NCBI GenBank assembly: GCA_002015125.1
Contig: MUYB01000010.1
Location: 1-55,654, forward strand
DNA from: [Haemophilus] felis
GTDB lineage: Bacteria > Pseudomonadota > Gammaproteobacteria > Enterobacterales > Pasteurellaceae
DNA length: 55,654 nt
Reading direction: 5' to 3'
Positions 1 through 9,015 of the stretch are shown one piece after another. Position numbers and translations under genes: made by a program. The notes beneath the pieces are model-generated. The model was not told the DNA's origin, searched no databases, and was given only the letters and a program-made list of their open reading frames with translations. The first letter of the stretch is position 1, and each line of letters opens with the position of its first letter.

Positions 1-77
1 GCAATGCTTGAGGTTTTTTGCTATTTATTAAGTTATAATGATACATTTTCAATGCCTCGGTAAAGGGAATTTATTTT

Positions 78-242
78 ATGCCTTTTCTAAAGAAAGTAAT
101 TTTAATCCCATTAATTTCTATTTTTTCTACCCTTTTTTTATTTTATTTCGGTATGTTTTTACTCACTTTAGATCCCAAAGATAGCTGCTTAGATCAAGGT
201 GGTAGCTATAATGATGTAACTAAAATCTGTGAGAAATCATAA
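78..242 (+). CDS. 54-residue single-pass membrane protein upstream of menC
   Basis: This short reading frame runs from an ATG to a TAA two bases before the menC start, so the two are almost certainly co-transcribed. The first residues are basic (MPFLKK) and are followed by a hydrophobic span at about residues 7-31, then a short polar tail of about 23 residues with two cysteines ([10 protein letters not shown]... KIC). The pattern C-L-D-x-G-G ... C recurs in small gammaproteobacterial membrane proteins of unknown function, which I recall only generally. The tail is probably periplasmic, with the two cysteines able to form a disulfide. The weak ribosome site AAGGGAAT lies about 10 bases upstream. 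No function can be assigned. Confidence 0.6.
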   Translation: MPFLKKVILIPLISIFSTLFLFYFGMFLLTLDPKDSCLDQGGSYNDVTKICEKS

Positions 243-244
243 AA

Positions 245-1246
245 ATGAGAAACTTTGAATTATATAAATACAGTATTCCAGTCGATAGCCAATTAATTCT
301 ACGTAATCGCTTTTTGAAAAAACGCGAAGGTTTATTAGTAAAAGTTATTTGTGATGAAGCTGAAGGCTGGGGGGAGATTGCGCCTTTACCAGAATTTAGC
401 CAAGAAACGCTAGAACAAGCGCAAGCACAGACTATTAATTGGTTAAGTGAATGGAAGGCAGCAGGCAGTGGTGCGAAAAAAATACCTCTTGATCATCTTT
501 ATCCATCAGTAGCGTTTGGACTGAGTTGTGCGTTAGCAGAAATGAAAGGTTTGCTTGGTCAAGAGGCAAATTATCAGGTGGCGCCACTTTGTTATGGTGA
601 TCCCGATGAACTCTACGACAAGCTTGCTCAAATGCCAGGTGAAAAAGTGGCAAAAATCAAAGTTGGGATGTACGAAGCGAATCGTGATGGATTGATTGCG
701 GATATGCTTCTTGAAGCCATTCCTGATTTGCACTTGCGTTTAGATGCCAATCGTCGTTGGACGCCAGCAAAAGCACAAATGTTTGCTAAATATGTCAAAC
801 CTGAATATCGTCAACGCATACAATTTCTAGAAGAACCTTGCAGAACCCCACAAGAAAGTATCCAATTTGCTGAAGAAACGGGGATTGCCATTGCTTGGGA
901 TGAAACCTTACGAGATCCTGAATTTCAACATGATCCAACGCACTTTTTTCATCCGATGGTGAAAGCCATTGTGATAAAACCTACATTAATTGGTTCTTTG
1001 CAACGTTGCGTTGAATTGATTAGGCTTGCACATCAACAAGGTGTTCGTGCTGTCATTAGCTCTTCTATTGAAAGTAGTCTTGGATTAACACAGTTGGCTC
1101 GTATTGCACAGCAATACACACCAAATACCCTGCCAGGCTTAGATACCTTAGATTTAATGGATTATCAACTACTTCGAACTTGGGGAAATTCTACATTGCC
1201 ATTGCTAGGGCTGGACTCTCAATGGGTGATGCCTATTTCAACGTAA
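245..1246 (+). CDS. menC: o-succinylbenzoate synthase
   Basis: MenC dehydrates SHCHC to o-succinylbenzoate in the cytoplasmic menaquinone pathway and belongs to the enolase superfamily. The expected active-site set is visible: KIKVG with Lys137 and Lys139, Asp167 in LRLDAN, Glu196 in FLEEPC, Asp219 in AWDE, and Lys245 in VIKPTLIG. The 333-residue length is normal. It starts two bases after the small membrane-protein gene and is followed by a strong terminator, so the operon ends here. No other men gene is in the window. Confidence 0.95.
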   Translation: MRNFELYKYSIPVDSQLILRNRFLKKREGLLVKVICDEAEGWGEIAPLPEFSQETLEQAQAQTINWLSEWKAAGSGAKKIPLDHLYPSVAFGLSCALAEMKGLLGQEANYQVAPLCYGDPDELYDKLAQMPGEKVAKIKVGMYEANRDGLIADMLLEAIPDLHLRLDANRRWTPAKAQMFAKYVKPEYRQRIQFLEEPCRTPQESIQFAEETGIAIAWDETLRDPEFQHDPTHFFHPMVKAIVIKPTLIGSLQRCVELIRLAHQQGVRAVISSSIESSLGLTQLARIAQQYTPNTLPGLDTLDLMDYQLLRTWGNSTLPLLGLDSQWVMPIST

Positions 1247-1261
1247 TTTGCTTAATATGTG

Positions 1262-1300
1262 AAAAAACGGTCAAATTTGGTGAAAATATGACCGTTTTTT
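1262..1300 (+). terminator. terminator after menC
   Basis: An 11-base inverted repeat (AAAAAACGGTC / GACCGTTTTTT) is separated by a 17-base loop. It begins 15 bases after the menC stop and ends in a T run, as for a rho-independent terminator working in either direction. Confidence 0.8.
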
Positions 1301-1358
1301 CTATTGAATACTTTTAACTATTTTTAAATATTTTTGTGAAAGCCTTGCATTATTTTTT

Positions 1359-2054
1359 GGGGCTGTAGTAGATTAGCATCAATGCTATACTACAAAAATG
1401 AAAATAACTCATTGTAAATTAAAGAAATCTACTCAGAAAAAACGCCTTGAATTTTTTGTAGCAGAAGTCACCGCTAGAACGGCGGCAGATTTGTTGGAGA
1501 TTCAACCTAATACCGCAGCTCTTTTTTACCATAAAATTCGGCTTGTGATTGAGCATCATTTAGCCCTTGAAGCTGATGAGGTTTTCGAAGGTAAAATTGA
1601 ACTGGATGAAAGCTATTTTGATGGTCATCGCAAGGGAAAACGAGGGCGGGGAGCTGCAGGAAAGGTGGCTGTTTTCGGGTTACTAAAACGACAAGGAAAG
1701 GTATTTACCCTTGTAGTCGAAAAATACCAAGAGTGAAACATTACTGCCTGTTATTAAAAGGAAAATTAAGCCTGACAGCTGGGTTTATACGGATACTTAT
1801 CGCAGTTATGACGCCCTAGATGTGAGCGAATTTCATCACGAGCGAATAAATCATTCTGAGCTGTTTGCAGTGAAACAAAATCACATCAATGGCATTGAAA
1901 ATTTTTGGAATCAAGCAAAGCGAATTCTGCGAAAATACAACGGAATTAACCGAAAAAAAGAATGTGAGTTTCGGTTTAACTTTGGGACACCAAAAGAACA
2001 ATTTAAAACGTTGAGAAAATGGTGTGAAATTTAGGGCTAATCTACTACAGCCCC
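1359..2054 (+). mobile_element. IS1016-like insertion sequence (IS1595 family), decayed
   Basis: The element is about 696 bp and is bounded by perfect 19-base terminal inverted repeats GGGGCTGTAGTAGATTAGC; the right copy is at 2036-2054 in reverse complement. Length, end sequence and transposase type fit IS1016, which is known from Haemophilus capsule loci. IS1595-family elements normally leave 8-base target duplications, but the flanks here (TATTTTTT on the left, AAGATTTT on the right) do not match. Together with the truncated gene on the right this suggests a deletion or recombination after insertion. The transposase is frameshifted, so the copy cannot move by itself. Confidence 0.88.
1398..2034 (+). 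pseudogene. IS1016-type transposase, frameshifted
   Basis: The first part (from ATG 1398, 112 codons) carries TARTAADLL and the first catalytic region ELDESYFDG, then RGAAGKVAVFGLLKR. Around 1720 a run of five A bases puts the frame out: removing one A restores VENTKSETLLPVIK and a continuous frame through VYTDTYRSYD and NHINGIENFW to the stop at 2034. About six residues also seem to be missing between RKYNGI and KECEFRF compared with the family pattern as I remember it. The DDE-type residues therefore sit in two separate frames. I infer a single-base insertion in a homopolymer; a sequencing error at this run is the main alternative. Confidence 0.82.
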
Positions 2055-2569
2055 AAGATTTTATTTGTTTGACGGGAAATCCGAAAACTGGCGTAAGTAA
2101 TAATGAAATTATCAATGCGATCAAATTAGCGCGGAACATTTTGGGTGAATAGGGCCTGATTATCGCCGGTAAAATGCACGGCGCAGGTGTTGCCAATGAA
2201 ACTGGTGACAGCATTATTTCTACCGCGGCACTTTCTGCTTTTATTGAGGCAGGTGCAGATATTATTTTGTTACCTGCACCGGGAACTATTCCAAGTATGA
2301 CGGTAGAAAAAGTTGCAAACTATGTGGATTTCGTTCATTCCAAAGGCGCATTAGCCTTACTGGCCATTGGCACTAGTCAAGAAGGTGCCGATGAAGTAAC
2401 GATTCGACAAATTGCCTTGAATAGTAAAATGGCGGGAGCGGATATTTATCACATCAGCGATACAGGCTATTACGGTATTGCTGTGCCTGAAAATATTATG
2501 CCCTATTCCATTGCTATTCGTGGTCGTCGCCATACTTATGTTAGAATGGCCGCCTCCATTAATCGTTAA
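2055..2569 (+). pseudogene. 3' remnant of a DUF7916-like enzyme gene, cut by the IS
   Basis: Reading from the IS end gives QDFICLTGNPKTGVSNNEI, then ARNILGE, an in-frame TAG at 2150-2152, then GLIIAGKMHGAGVANETG and on to the stop at 2569. This is about 170 codons of a conserved soluble protein normally near 300 residues, formerly often labelled a haloacid-dehalogenase-like or PEP-mutase-like protein. The 5' half is missing exactly at the IS border. An ATG at 2174 opens a 131-codon frame, but it lies inside the old gene and lacks a good ribosome site, so I treat the whole stretch as a pseudogene. The family name is from memory; the function is not known. Confidence 0.75.
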
Positions 2570-2603
2570 CGCGTTAATAACTTAAACTGAATAGTTATTT
2601 AAG

Positions 2604-2640
2604 GACTGAATTGGATTACACATCGAATTCAGTCTTTTTT
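2604..2640 (+). terminator. terminator after the DUF7916 remnant
   Basis: The inverted repeat GACTGAATT / AATTCAGTC is followed by T6. It lies 35 bases beyond the pseudogene stop and also faces the end of the sensor kinase gene on the other strand. Confidence 0.75.
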
Positions 2641-2674
2641 ATTTTAGATTGATGAATCTGATTAATTAGGTGCG

Positions 2675-5251
2675 TTACCTGAGTTCATTTAGTTTTTGTT
2701 GTAATTCCTGTTGTTTGAAAGGTTTTACTAAAACAGGAAAAGCCCCTGCTTTGTCTAAATGTTCCGTATGCCCTGTCATGAGCAGAATTTTTGCTTGGGG
2801 TTGATGCGTTGATACCCATTTCGCCACATCTACACCTGTTAACTTGCCTGATAGCATAATGTCAGAAAGTAAATAATCAATATTTACACCCTGTTCTAGA
2901 AGTTGAATTGCTTGTTCGGCAGAATCACATAAAACACAATGATAGCCCATTGAGTTTAATTGTTCCGCAAGGGTTTCACGCAAATTGATTTTATCTTCCA
3001 CCACAAGAATTTGATTATTTTCTCCCCGTACTTCGCAAGGTTTTGCTAATGTCTCCGAAGATGGCTGAATTTGATGGATAATAGGTAAGTGTAAATGAAT
3101 CGTTGTACCTTTATCGACTTCTGATTCAATATATACTCGCCCTTCAGATTGACGAATAAAACCATATACCATGGATAATCCAAGTCCACTTCCTCGACCA
3201 TTTTGTTTTGTGGTAAAGAAAGGTTCGAACACTCGTTTTTGCGTCGCCAGATCCATACCGCAACCATTATCAATTACCGAGAGCTGTACCATTTCTTGTT
3301 GTTGATGAGCGCGTTGAACATTCACTTTTAAGGTACGGATAATAATGAATCCGCCCTCATTGAGTGCATCTTTTGCATTCACAATTAAATTTACAAGTGC
3401 TGTTTCTAATTGGTTTTTATCAATATAGACCAAAGGTAAATTTTCTGTCAGTTCTAAACGAATTTCCACATTGGCGGGAATCGTTGGTTTGATTAATCCT
3501 TTAAATTCCGAGATGAGCTGATTAAGATCTAGCGCCGTTGGTCTTAGTGGTTGTTTACGCGCGTAAGCCAATAGTCGTTGAGTTAAGGTTGCACTATTTT
3601 CTGCTGCTTTTAGTGCTCTTTGTAAACGCTTTCCTTGACGTTCAGATAATTCACTTTGATCGATGAGATCTAAATTACCGATGATCACTGCTAAGAAGTT
3701 ATTAAAATCATGAGCAATTCCACCTGTTAAGTGCCCAATAGCTCGCATTTTTTGGCTATGCGCTATTTCTCGTTCCAATTTTTTACGTTGCGTGCGATCA
3801 ATTAAAAAGCTCACTAATCCGTCTCTTAGCGTACTAACACGCCATTCTAAAATTTGCTGATCGTATTCAATTTCAAGAAAGCCTTGTTCTTGCCAAATTT
3901 GTTTTAGCAGAGCTAAGTCTATACGTTGTTCTCGTCCATTAATTTTGGCTTGATGAAGATTAAAGAAAGCAATTAAGGAATATAAATTTAGCTGGGCTTT
4001 GTAATCTTGGAAGAAGGACTGTAATAAGCCTTTGAATTGTTCGTTATAAGAAACTAAATTAAATTGGCTATCAAAAATGGCTAATCCGTCACGCATGGCT
4101 AAAAATGTTTGTTCTAATAGTTCACTTTTCTCTTTTAACAAGGAATCTGTTTGCTCAAGAGTGATGACGTTCTGATGAAAAATACCAAAGGTTCTAGCTA
4201 AATCTCCAATTTCATCTTGTGTTTGCTGCTGAGGTACGGTGATATTTTTGTCGCCTTGGGAAAGTCGCTTAAGGGCTTCTGTAATGGAAAAAAGCCGCTT
4301 ACCAATGATCGAGTACATATAATTACCTAAAAAGATAATTAAAAAGACCGTGAAAAGACAGAAACCAATAATAGATAAAATTTTGCTGTATAAACGTTGT
4401 TGAATTTCGTCTGATTCAATTTCAACTTGCTCCACTTTATTTTGAGCTAATTCCGTATATTGTTCATTTATCGTTTTTACTAACGCATCAATTTGGAAAG
4501 CTAAAAATTTGATTCTCAAGTGAGTTTTAGCAAGTTTCTTGCCATCTTCAATTAGTGTGGGAAACTGTGCTTTTAATTTTTCTAATTCTTCATTGATCGC
4601 AAGTTTTTCTAAAAAATGAGGAAAGAATTCAAAGTTAGATTGAATGCTAGTAAAAAGGCTAGTGGAGTACTGGCTGCTTGTTGCATTACTAATCAGTTTT
4701 TCCATTCGATTTAATTGTCGTAAAAATTCTTCGTCTAGTCTGTCTCTCTCCTCCAAGCGTTTAATGTGGCGAATATACAATAGGCTTTGATTTAAATTAC
4801 TAATAATTTCAGTTTGTAAAATATGGCGTTTATGACTTTGTAATAAGAGTTCTTGTATGCTTTTTTCTAGGGATTGTACATTGCTGATAATGTGCATAAA
4901 CATAGCATCTTGTCCTAACGTATTTTGTCTAGCTTGGTTTAGCAATGTTTGTAGCTGTTTAGTGTGGTTTGCTAGTGCATTTGACTCAGCTTGATATTCT
5001 AAAGCCCCCGTAGTTTGAGTAAGTCGCTTTGAATAAGTGGCGATCTGTGCGGTTTTTACACCTAATGTCAGGGTGGAATACATTTGATTAAGAGAGCGAT
5101 CCCGTAGGTTCGTGAGGGAATTATAGGTAGAGTTAAGCCCAACTACCGCCGTTACACTAATAAAAGAAATCAAAAAAATTGCAATGAATAGAAAAACCAC
5201 TAATCTAAAACGAACGCTATAATGCTTTGAAAACAAAGAAAAATTCAACAT
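2675..5251 (-). CDS. hybrid sensor histidine kinase with receiver domain, next to a sugar ABC transporter
   Basis: The 858-residue protein has, in order: a membrane segment (about 13-38), a long helical periplasmic region (about 40-285), a second membrane segment (about 290-313), a HAMP linker, a PAS-like region (about 380-480), a HisKA dimerisation helix with the phosphorylated His in GGIAHDFNNFL, an ATPase domain with N box VNLIVNAKDAL and G boxes DNGCGMD and GRGSGLGLS, and a C-terminal receiver (from about 745) with the acceptor Asp in LLSDIML and the Lys in VLVKPF. There is no HPt domain after the receiver. The layout recalls TorS, which senses a periplasmic binding protein. The gene is divergent from the transporter operon, and the OmpR-type regulator at 9016-9735 is its likely partner. 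The ligand is unknown. Confidence 0.88.
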   Translation of the reverse strand: MLNFSLFSKHYSVRFRLVVFLFIAIFLISFISVTAVVGLNSTYNSLTNLRDRSLNQMYSTLTLGVKTAQIATYSKRLTQTTGALEYQAESNALANHTKQLQTLLNQARQNTLGQDAMFMHIISNVQSLEKSIQELLLQSHKRHILQTEIISNLNQSLLYIRHIKRLEERDRLDEEFLRQLNRMEKLISNATSSQYSTSLFTSIQSNFEFFPHFLEKLAINEELEKLKAQFPTLIEDGKKLAKTHLRIKFLAFQIDALVKTINEQYTELAQNKVEQVEIESDEIQQRLYSKILSIIGFCLFTVFLIIFLGNYMYSIIGKRLFSITEALKRLSQGDKNITVPQQQTQDEIGDLARTFGIFHQNVITLEQTDSLLKEKSELLEQTFLAMRDGLAIFDSQFNLVSYNEQFKGLLQSFFQDYKAQLNLYSLIAFFNLHQAKINGREQRIDLALLKQIWQEQGFLEIEYDQQILEWRVSTLRDGLVSFLIDRTQRKKLEREIAHSQKMRAIGHLTGGIAHDFNNFLAVIIGNLDLIDQSELSERQGKRLQRALKAAENSATLTQRLLAYARKQPLRPTALDLNQLISEFKGLIKPTIPANVEIRLELTENLPLVYIDKNQLETALVNLIVNAKDALNEGGFIIIRTLKVNVQRAHQQQEMVQLSVIDNGCGMDLATQKRVFEPFFTTKQNGRGSGLGLSMVYGFIRQSEGRVYIESEVDKGTTIHLHLPIIHQIQPSSETLAKPCEVRGENNQILVVEDKINLRETLAEQLNSMGYHCVLCDSAEQAIQLLEQGVNIDYLLSDIMLSGKLTGVDVAKWVSTHQPQAKILLMTGHTEHLDKAGAFPVLVKPFKQQELQQKLNELR

Positions 5252-5350
5252 ATCTCACCAATCATAAAATTAACTCGAGGCACTTTCTGTCAAGGTAACG
5301 AAAAAGCCAAATCTTGGATAGGTAAAGTATAAACAATCCTTTTTAAATTT

Positions 5351-5366
5351 TGTGATCTATCTCTCA
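5351..5366 (+). promoter_or_regulatory. candidate CRP site upstream of the ABC operon
   Basis: TGTGA-N6-TCTCA matches nine of the ten conserved bases of the CRP consensus TGTGA-N6-TCACA. It lies in the 228-base gap between the sensor kinase and transporter genes, 114 bases before the transporter start. Catabolite control would suit a sugar transporter, but this is a single pattern match. Confidence 0.35.
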
Positions 5367-5415
5367 GATTTAATAAATAAATCCAATTATGACAATTATG
5401 AATGGGGTTCAACAC

Positions 5416-5447
5416 GTTTCATTCATATTTCTATGTTTAAATGAAAC
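5416..5447. promoter_or_regulatory. inverted repeat in the transporter promoter region
   Basis: The arms GTTTCATT (5416-5423) and AATGAAAC (5440-5447) form an 8-base inverted repeat with a 16-base centre, 33-64 bases before the ATP-binding gene. TTCA-containing words also occur at 5408 and 5456 (GTTCA). These are candidate contacts for the response regulator of the locus; no direct evidence is visible. Confidence 0.3.
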
Positions 5448-5479
5448 CATATTTAGTTCATTAAGGGAGATAAATCCAA

Positions 5480-6991
5480 ATGCAATCGGTAAATAAAGGC
5501 TCAATTTCCCAACCTCTATTAGAAATGAAAGGCATTGCGAAAAGATTCGGTAGTTTCTACGCACTCAAAGATGTCGATCTATCGATTTATCGTGGTGAAA
5601 TTCATGCGCTTATGGGAGAGAATGGCGCGGGTAAAAGCACGTTAATGAAAATTCTTGCGGGAGCATACACCTCTTCTGCAGGAGATATTTTAATCGATGG
5701 TGAGCATTTTTCGATATCTTCACCTAAAGACGCGATTAAAGCGGGAATTACTTTGATTTATCAAGAAATCCACTTATCTCCCAATTTAACTGTTGCAGAG
5801 AACATTTTCCTTGGTCGCGAAATTAAAAACCTCTTTGGTTTAGATCGCAAAACTATGGCGGAAGAATCACAAAAAGTGCTAGATCGTCTTGGCGCACAAT
5901 TCTCTGCGACACAAAAAGTATCAAGTTTAACTATCGCGGAGCAACAACAAGTAGAAATTGCTCGTGCTCTTCACCGAAAAAGTCGCATTTTGGTTATGGA
6001 TGAGCCAACCGCGGCACTGTCTTCTCGTGAAACAGAACGTTTATTTGCATTAGTTAAAAAATTGCGCGATGAAGGTATGGCGATTATTTATATCAGCCAC
6101 CGTATGGCGGAAATTTATGAACTTGCTGATCGTGTTAGTGTGCTACGCGACGGTAAATATGTAGGTTCATTGACTCGAGAAAATTTAGATTCTTCTACTT
6201 TAGTGCAAATGATGGTAGGTCGTCCATTAACAGATTTATTTAATAAAGAAAAAGTACCTGTTGGAGATGAAGTGCTACGCGTAGAGAATCTGTCTGACGG
6301 TAACAAAGTTCAAAATGCATCATTAGTGGTGCGTGCAGGTGAAATTGTTGGTTTATCTGGATTGGTGGGCGCTGGTCGTTCTGAAATTGCACATCTCTTA
6401 TTTGGTGTGAAGAAACCAACACAAGGAAAAATGTATTTAAGTGGTGGCGAAATTAGTTTCGACTCTCCGCGTGATGCTATTGCTCATCATGTGGCGTTAT
6501 TACCAGAAAACCGTAAAGAGGAAGGCTTATTCCTTGATTTGAATATTTTGAAAAATATTACTATTGCCACCTTGGAACGTGATGCCACCATGCTAGTTAT
6601 TAATCAGTCTAAAGGTAAAAAGACAACACAACGTGCTATTGAGGGACTAAAAATGCGAGTACCAAGCGCGAATGTTAATGTGAGTGGTTTATCTGGCGGT
6701 AACCAGCAAAAAGTATTGCTTTCTCGTTGGGCCGCGATTAATCCAAAACTATTTATCATGGACGAGCCTACTCGAGGTGTTGATGTCGGTGCAAAAAGTG
6801 AAATTTACCGAATGATGATTGAAATGGCAAAACAAGGTGTTGCGATTTTAATGATTTCCAGTGAATTACCAGAAATTGTGGGTATGAGCGATCGCGTTTA
6901 TGTGATGCGCGAAGGTCATACTGTGGGTGAATTAGAAGGTGATGATATTAATCAAGAACGCATCATGGCATTTGCTTGTGGTGCGCAATAA
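5480..6991 (+). CDS. sugar ABC transporter ATP-binding protein (RbsA/FrcA type)
   Basis: This cytoplasmic ATPase energises monosaccharide import. It is a tandem two-domain protein of 503 residues, as is usual for carbohydrate-uptake CUT2 ATPases. The first domain has Walker [10 protein letters not shown] (46-54), a Q loop at LIYQEIHLS, signature [15 protein letters not shown] and Walker [10 protein letters not shown]. The second has the degenerate Walker [10 protein letters not shown], signature [14 protein letters not shown] and Walker [13 protein letters not shown]. Start ATG 5480 follows AAGGGAGA. The permease follows after 33 bases and the binding protein after that. Overall it looks closer to fructose-type (Frc) than to strictly ribose systems, but the substrate is inferred from the neighbouring kinases only. 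Confidence 0.93.
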   Translation: MQSVNKGSISQPLLEMKGIAKRFGSFYALKDVDLSIYRGEIHALMGENGAGKSTLMKILAGAYTSSAGDILIDGEHFSISSPKDAIKAGITLIYQEIHLSPNLTVAENIFLGREIKNLFGLDRKTMAEESQKVLDRLGAQFSATQKVSSLTIAEQQQVEIARALHRKSRILVMDEPTAALSSRETERLFALVKKLRDEGMAIIYISHRMAEIYELADRVSVLRDGKYVGSLTRENLDSSTLVQMMVGRPLTDLFNKEKVPVGDEVLRVENLSDGNKVQNASLVVRAGEIVGLSGLVGAGRSEIAHLLFGVKKPTQGKMYLSGGEISFDSPRDAIAHHVALLPENRKEEGLFLDLNILKNITIATLERDATMLVINQSKGKKTTQRAIEGLKMRVPSANVNVSGLSGGNQQKVLLSRWAAINPKLFIMDEPTRGVDVGAKSEIYRMMIEMAKQGVAILMISSELPEIVGMSDRVYVMREGHTVGELEGDDINQERIMAFACGAQ

Positions 6992-7024
6992 TCAAAAAGA
7001 TTTTTAATTTAGGAGAAGTAAAAA

Positions 7025-7993
7025 ATGGCAACCTCAACTGAAAAACCAAGCTTGAAAAAATTAGCTATTGCAGATGCTATGCAAGCAATGGGAATTTTAC
7101 CTGTCTTTATCCTCATCGTCATTGTGTTTGCATTTATTGCACCAAATTTTATGACCGAAGCGAATATGATGAACATTACTCGTCAAGCCTCTATTAATAT
7201 TGTGCTTGCGGCAGGTATGACATTCGTTATTCTTACTGGTGGTATTGATTTGTCGGTAGGATCGATCTTAGGTGTTACCGCCGTTATTGGTTTAGTCTCT
7301 TCGTTGAATCCTGCATTAGCGGATTTCGCCGTGCCGTTGGCATTATTAGCTGGTTTAGGTATGGGAGTGTTCAATGGCTTACTTGTTGCCTTTGCCGGTT
7401 TACCGCCATTTATTGTTACTCTTGGCACTTATACCGCATTGCGTGGTGCTGCCTATCTTGTGGCAGACGGTACCACGGTGATTAACTCAAAAATTGCTTT
7501 TAGCTGGATTGGTAACGGCTATTTAGGTTCTATTCCTTGGTTAGTTATTATCGCCTTCGCTGTTATCGCTGTGTGCTGGTTTATTTTACGTCGTACGACT
7601 TTGGGTACGCATATTTATGCTGTCGGCGGTAACTTACAAGCAGCGCGCTTAACTGGTATCAAAGTTTCTTTAGTTTTAATTTTCGTTTACGCCACCAGTG
7701 GTTTGCTATCTGGTTTAGGTGGTGTAATGAGTGCATCTCGCTTATATAGCGCCAACGGTAACCTTGGTGTTGGTTATGAGCTTGATGCAATCGCAGCTGT
7801 TATTTTAGGTGGAACAAGCTTTGTCGGCGGCATTGGTACTATCACTGGTACGCTCATTGGTGCGCTTATCATTGCGACTCTAAATAACGGTATGACTTTA
7901 ATGGGTGTGTCATATTTCTGGCAACTCGTTATTAAAGGTGGGGTAATCATCGTAGCTGTATTAATCGACAAATACCGCACTCGCTCAGCTTAG
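7025..7993 (+). CDS. sugar ABC transporter permease (RbsC/FrcC type)
   Basis: This 322-residue inner-membrane permease has about 8-10 hydrophobic segments and the conserved CUT2 stretches MTFVILTGGIDLSVGSILG, GLPPFIVTLGTY and AAVILGGTSFVGGIGT. A good ribosome site, TAGGAGAAG, precedes ATG 7025. It lies between the ATPase gene and the binding-protein gene in one operon (gaps of 33 and 41 bases). It would act as a homodimer forming the channel. Confidence 0.93.
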   Translation: MATSTEKPSLKKLAIADAMQAMGILPVFILIVIVFAFIAPNFMTEANMMNITRQASINIVLAAGMTFVILTGGIDLSVGSILGVTAVIGLVSSLNPALADFAVPLALLAGLGMGVFNGLLVAFAGLPPFIVTLGTYTALRGAAYLVADGTTVINSKIAFSWIGNGYLGSIPWLVIIAFAVIAVCWFILRRTTLGTHIYAVGGNLQAARLTGIKVSLVLIFVYATSGLLSGLGGVMSASRLYSANGNLGVGYELDAIAAVILGGTSFVGGIGTITGTLIGALIIATLNNGMTLMGVSYFWQLVIKGGVIIVAVLIDKYRTRSA

Positions 7994-8034
7994 AAAAAGG
8001 CTGTTATTCACAATTCCAACACAGGAGAATTACA

Positions 8035-8964
8035 ATGAAATTGAAAACATTAGCAGTATCTTTAATGTTAGCTGTCGCCCCTTTTGCCCAAGCAAAAGAA
8101 TTAAAATCAATCGGTGTAACGGTAGGTGATTTAGCAAATCCATTCTTTGTGCAAATTGCAAAAGGTGCAGAGTTAAAAGCTAAAGAACTCGCTGGAGATA
8201 AAGTAAACGTTGTTTCTGTTTCTAGTGGCTATGATTTGGGTCAACAAGTGGCACAAATTGACAACTTTATTGCGGCAAAAACAGATATGATTATCTTAAA
8301 TGCGGCAGATTCAAAAGGAATTGGGCCTGCGGTTGAACGTGCGCGCCAAGCGGGTGTTGTGGTTGTCGCAGTTGACGTTGCAGCTGACGGCGCTAACGCT
8401 ACCGTTACTTCAAACAACTATCAAGCAGGTGAAATCGCTTGTCAAACTATCGTCGATAAACTTAACGGTAAAGGTAATGTAGTAATTATCAATGGACCAC
8501 CAGTATCTGCGGTTCAAGATCGTGTTCAAGGTTGTCAAGATGTGTTTGCTAAACACGCTGATATTAAAGTGCTATCTCACAACCAAAATGCAAAAGGTAG
8601 TCGTGAAGGTGGTTTAGAAGTAATGACCTCTTTATTAATTGCGCACCCAAAAATTGATGCGGTATTTGCAATTAATGACCCAACTGCAATTGGGGCAGAT
8701 TTAGCAGCAAAACAAGCACAGCGCAATGAATTCTTCATTATGGGTGTGGATGGTTCTCCTGATGGTGAAGATGCGTTAAAACAATCTGATAGTTTATTCC
8801 GTGGCACGCCTGCACAAGATCCTCAAGTAATGGCAGCAGAAGCGGTGAAAATTGGTTACGATATTTTACAAGGAAAACCAGCACCGAAAGATCCAGTGTT
8901 AATTCCTGTAACTTTAATTACGCGTGAAAATATCCAAGACTATAAAGGTTGGACGGTTAAGTAA
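8035..8964 (+). CDS. periplasmic sugar-binding protein (RbsB/FrcB type)
   Basis: The 309-residue protein begins with a signal peptide (MKLKTLAVSLMLAVAPFAQA, cleavage near residue 20) and then shows the type I periplasmic-binding fold: ANPFFVQIAKGAELKA near the start, VVAVDVAADGANATVTSNN in the hinge region, and FAINDPTAIGADLA and IMGVDGSPDGEDAL in the second lobe. It delivers the sugar to the permease. The two cysteines (about residues 129 and 162) could form a disulfide. It may also present ligand to the sensor kinase across the operon, as TorT does to TorS; that is inference. Ribosome site CAGGAG precedes ATG 8035, and a hairpin terminator follows. Confidence 0.93.
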   Translation: MKLKTLAVSLMLAVAPFAQAKELKSIGVTVGDLANPFFVQIAKGAELKAKELAGDKVNVVSVSSGYDLGQQVAQIDNFIAAKTDMIILNAADSKGIGPAVERARQAGVVVVAVDVAADGANATVTSNNYQAGEIACQTIVDKLNGKGNVVIINGPPVSAVQDRVQGCQDVFAKHADIKVLSHNQNAKGSREGGLEVMTSLLIAHPKIDAVFAINDPTAIGADLAAKQAQRNEFFIMGVDGSPDGEDALKQSDSLFRGTPAQDPQVMAAEAVKIGYDILQGKPAPKDPVLIPVTLITRENIQDYKGWTVK

Positions 8965-8978
8965 TCCATTCAATCAAC

Positions 8979-9004
8979 AAGGGCAGATTAATATCTGCCC
9001 TTAT
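8979..9004. terminator. bidirectional terminator between binding protein and response regulator
   Basis: The near-perfect hairpin AAGGGCAGAT-TAAT-ATCTGCCCTT sits between the convergent ends of the binding-protein gene and the regulator gene. Confidence 0.75.
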
Positions 9005-9015
9005 TAACTTAGAAA

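Noticed and set aside
2174..2569. 131-codon open frame as a stand-alone gene
   Set aside because: It is the tail of a longer conserved protein whose reading frame continues upstream through a TAG to the IS border; it lacks a ribosome site of its own.
5480..8964. Assignment of the transporter as the ribose system rbsACB
   Set aside because: No rbsD, rbsK or rbsR is present, and the neighbouring kinases are for fructose/mannose and xylulose, so ribose is not the best guess.
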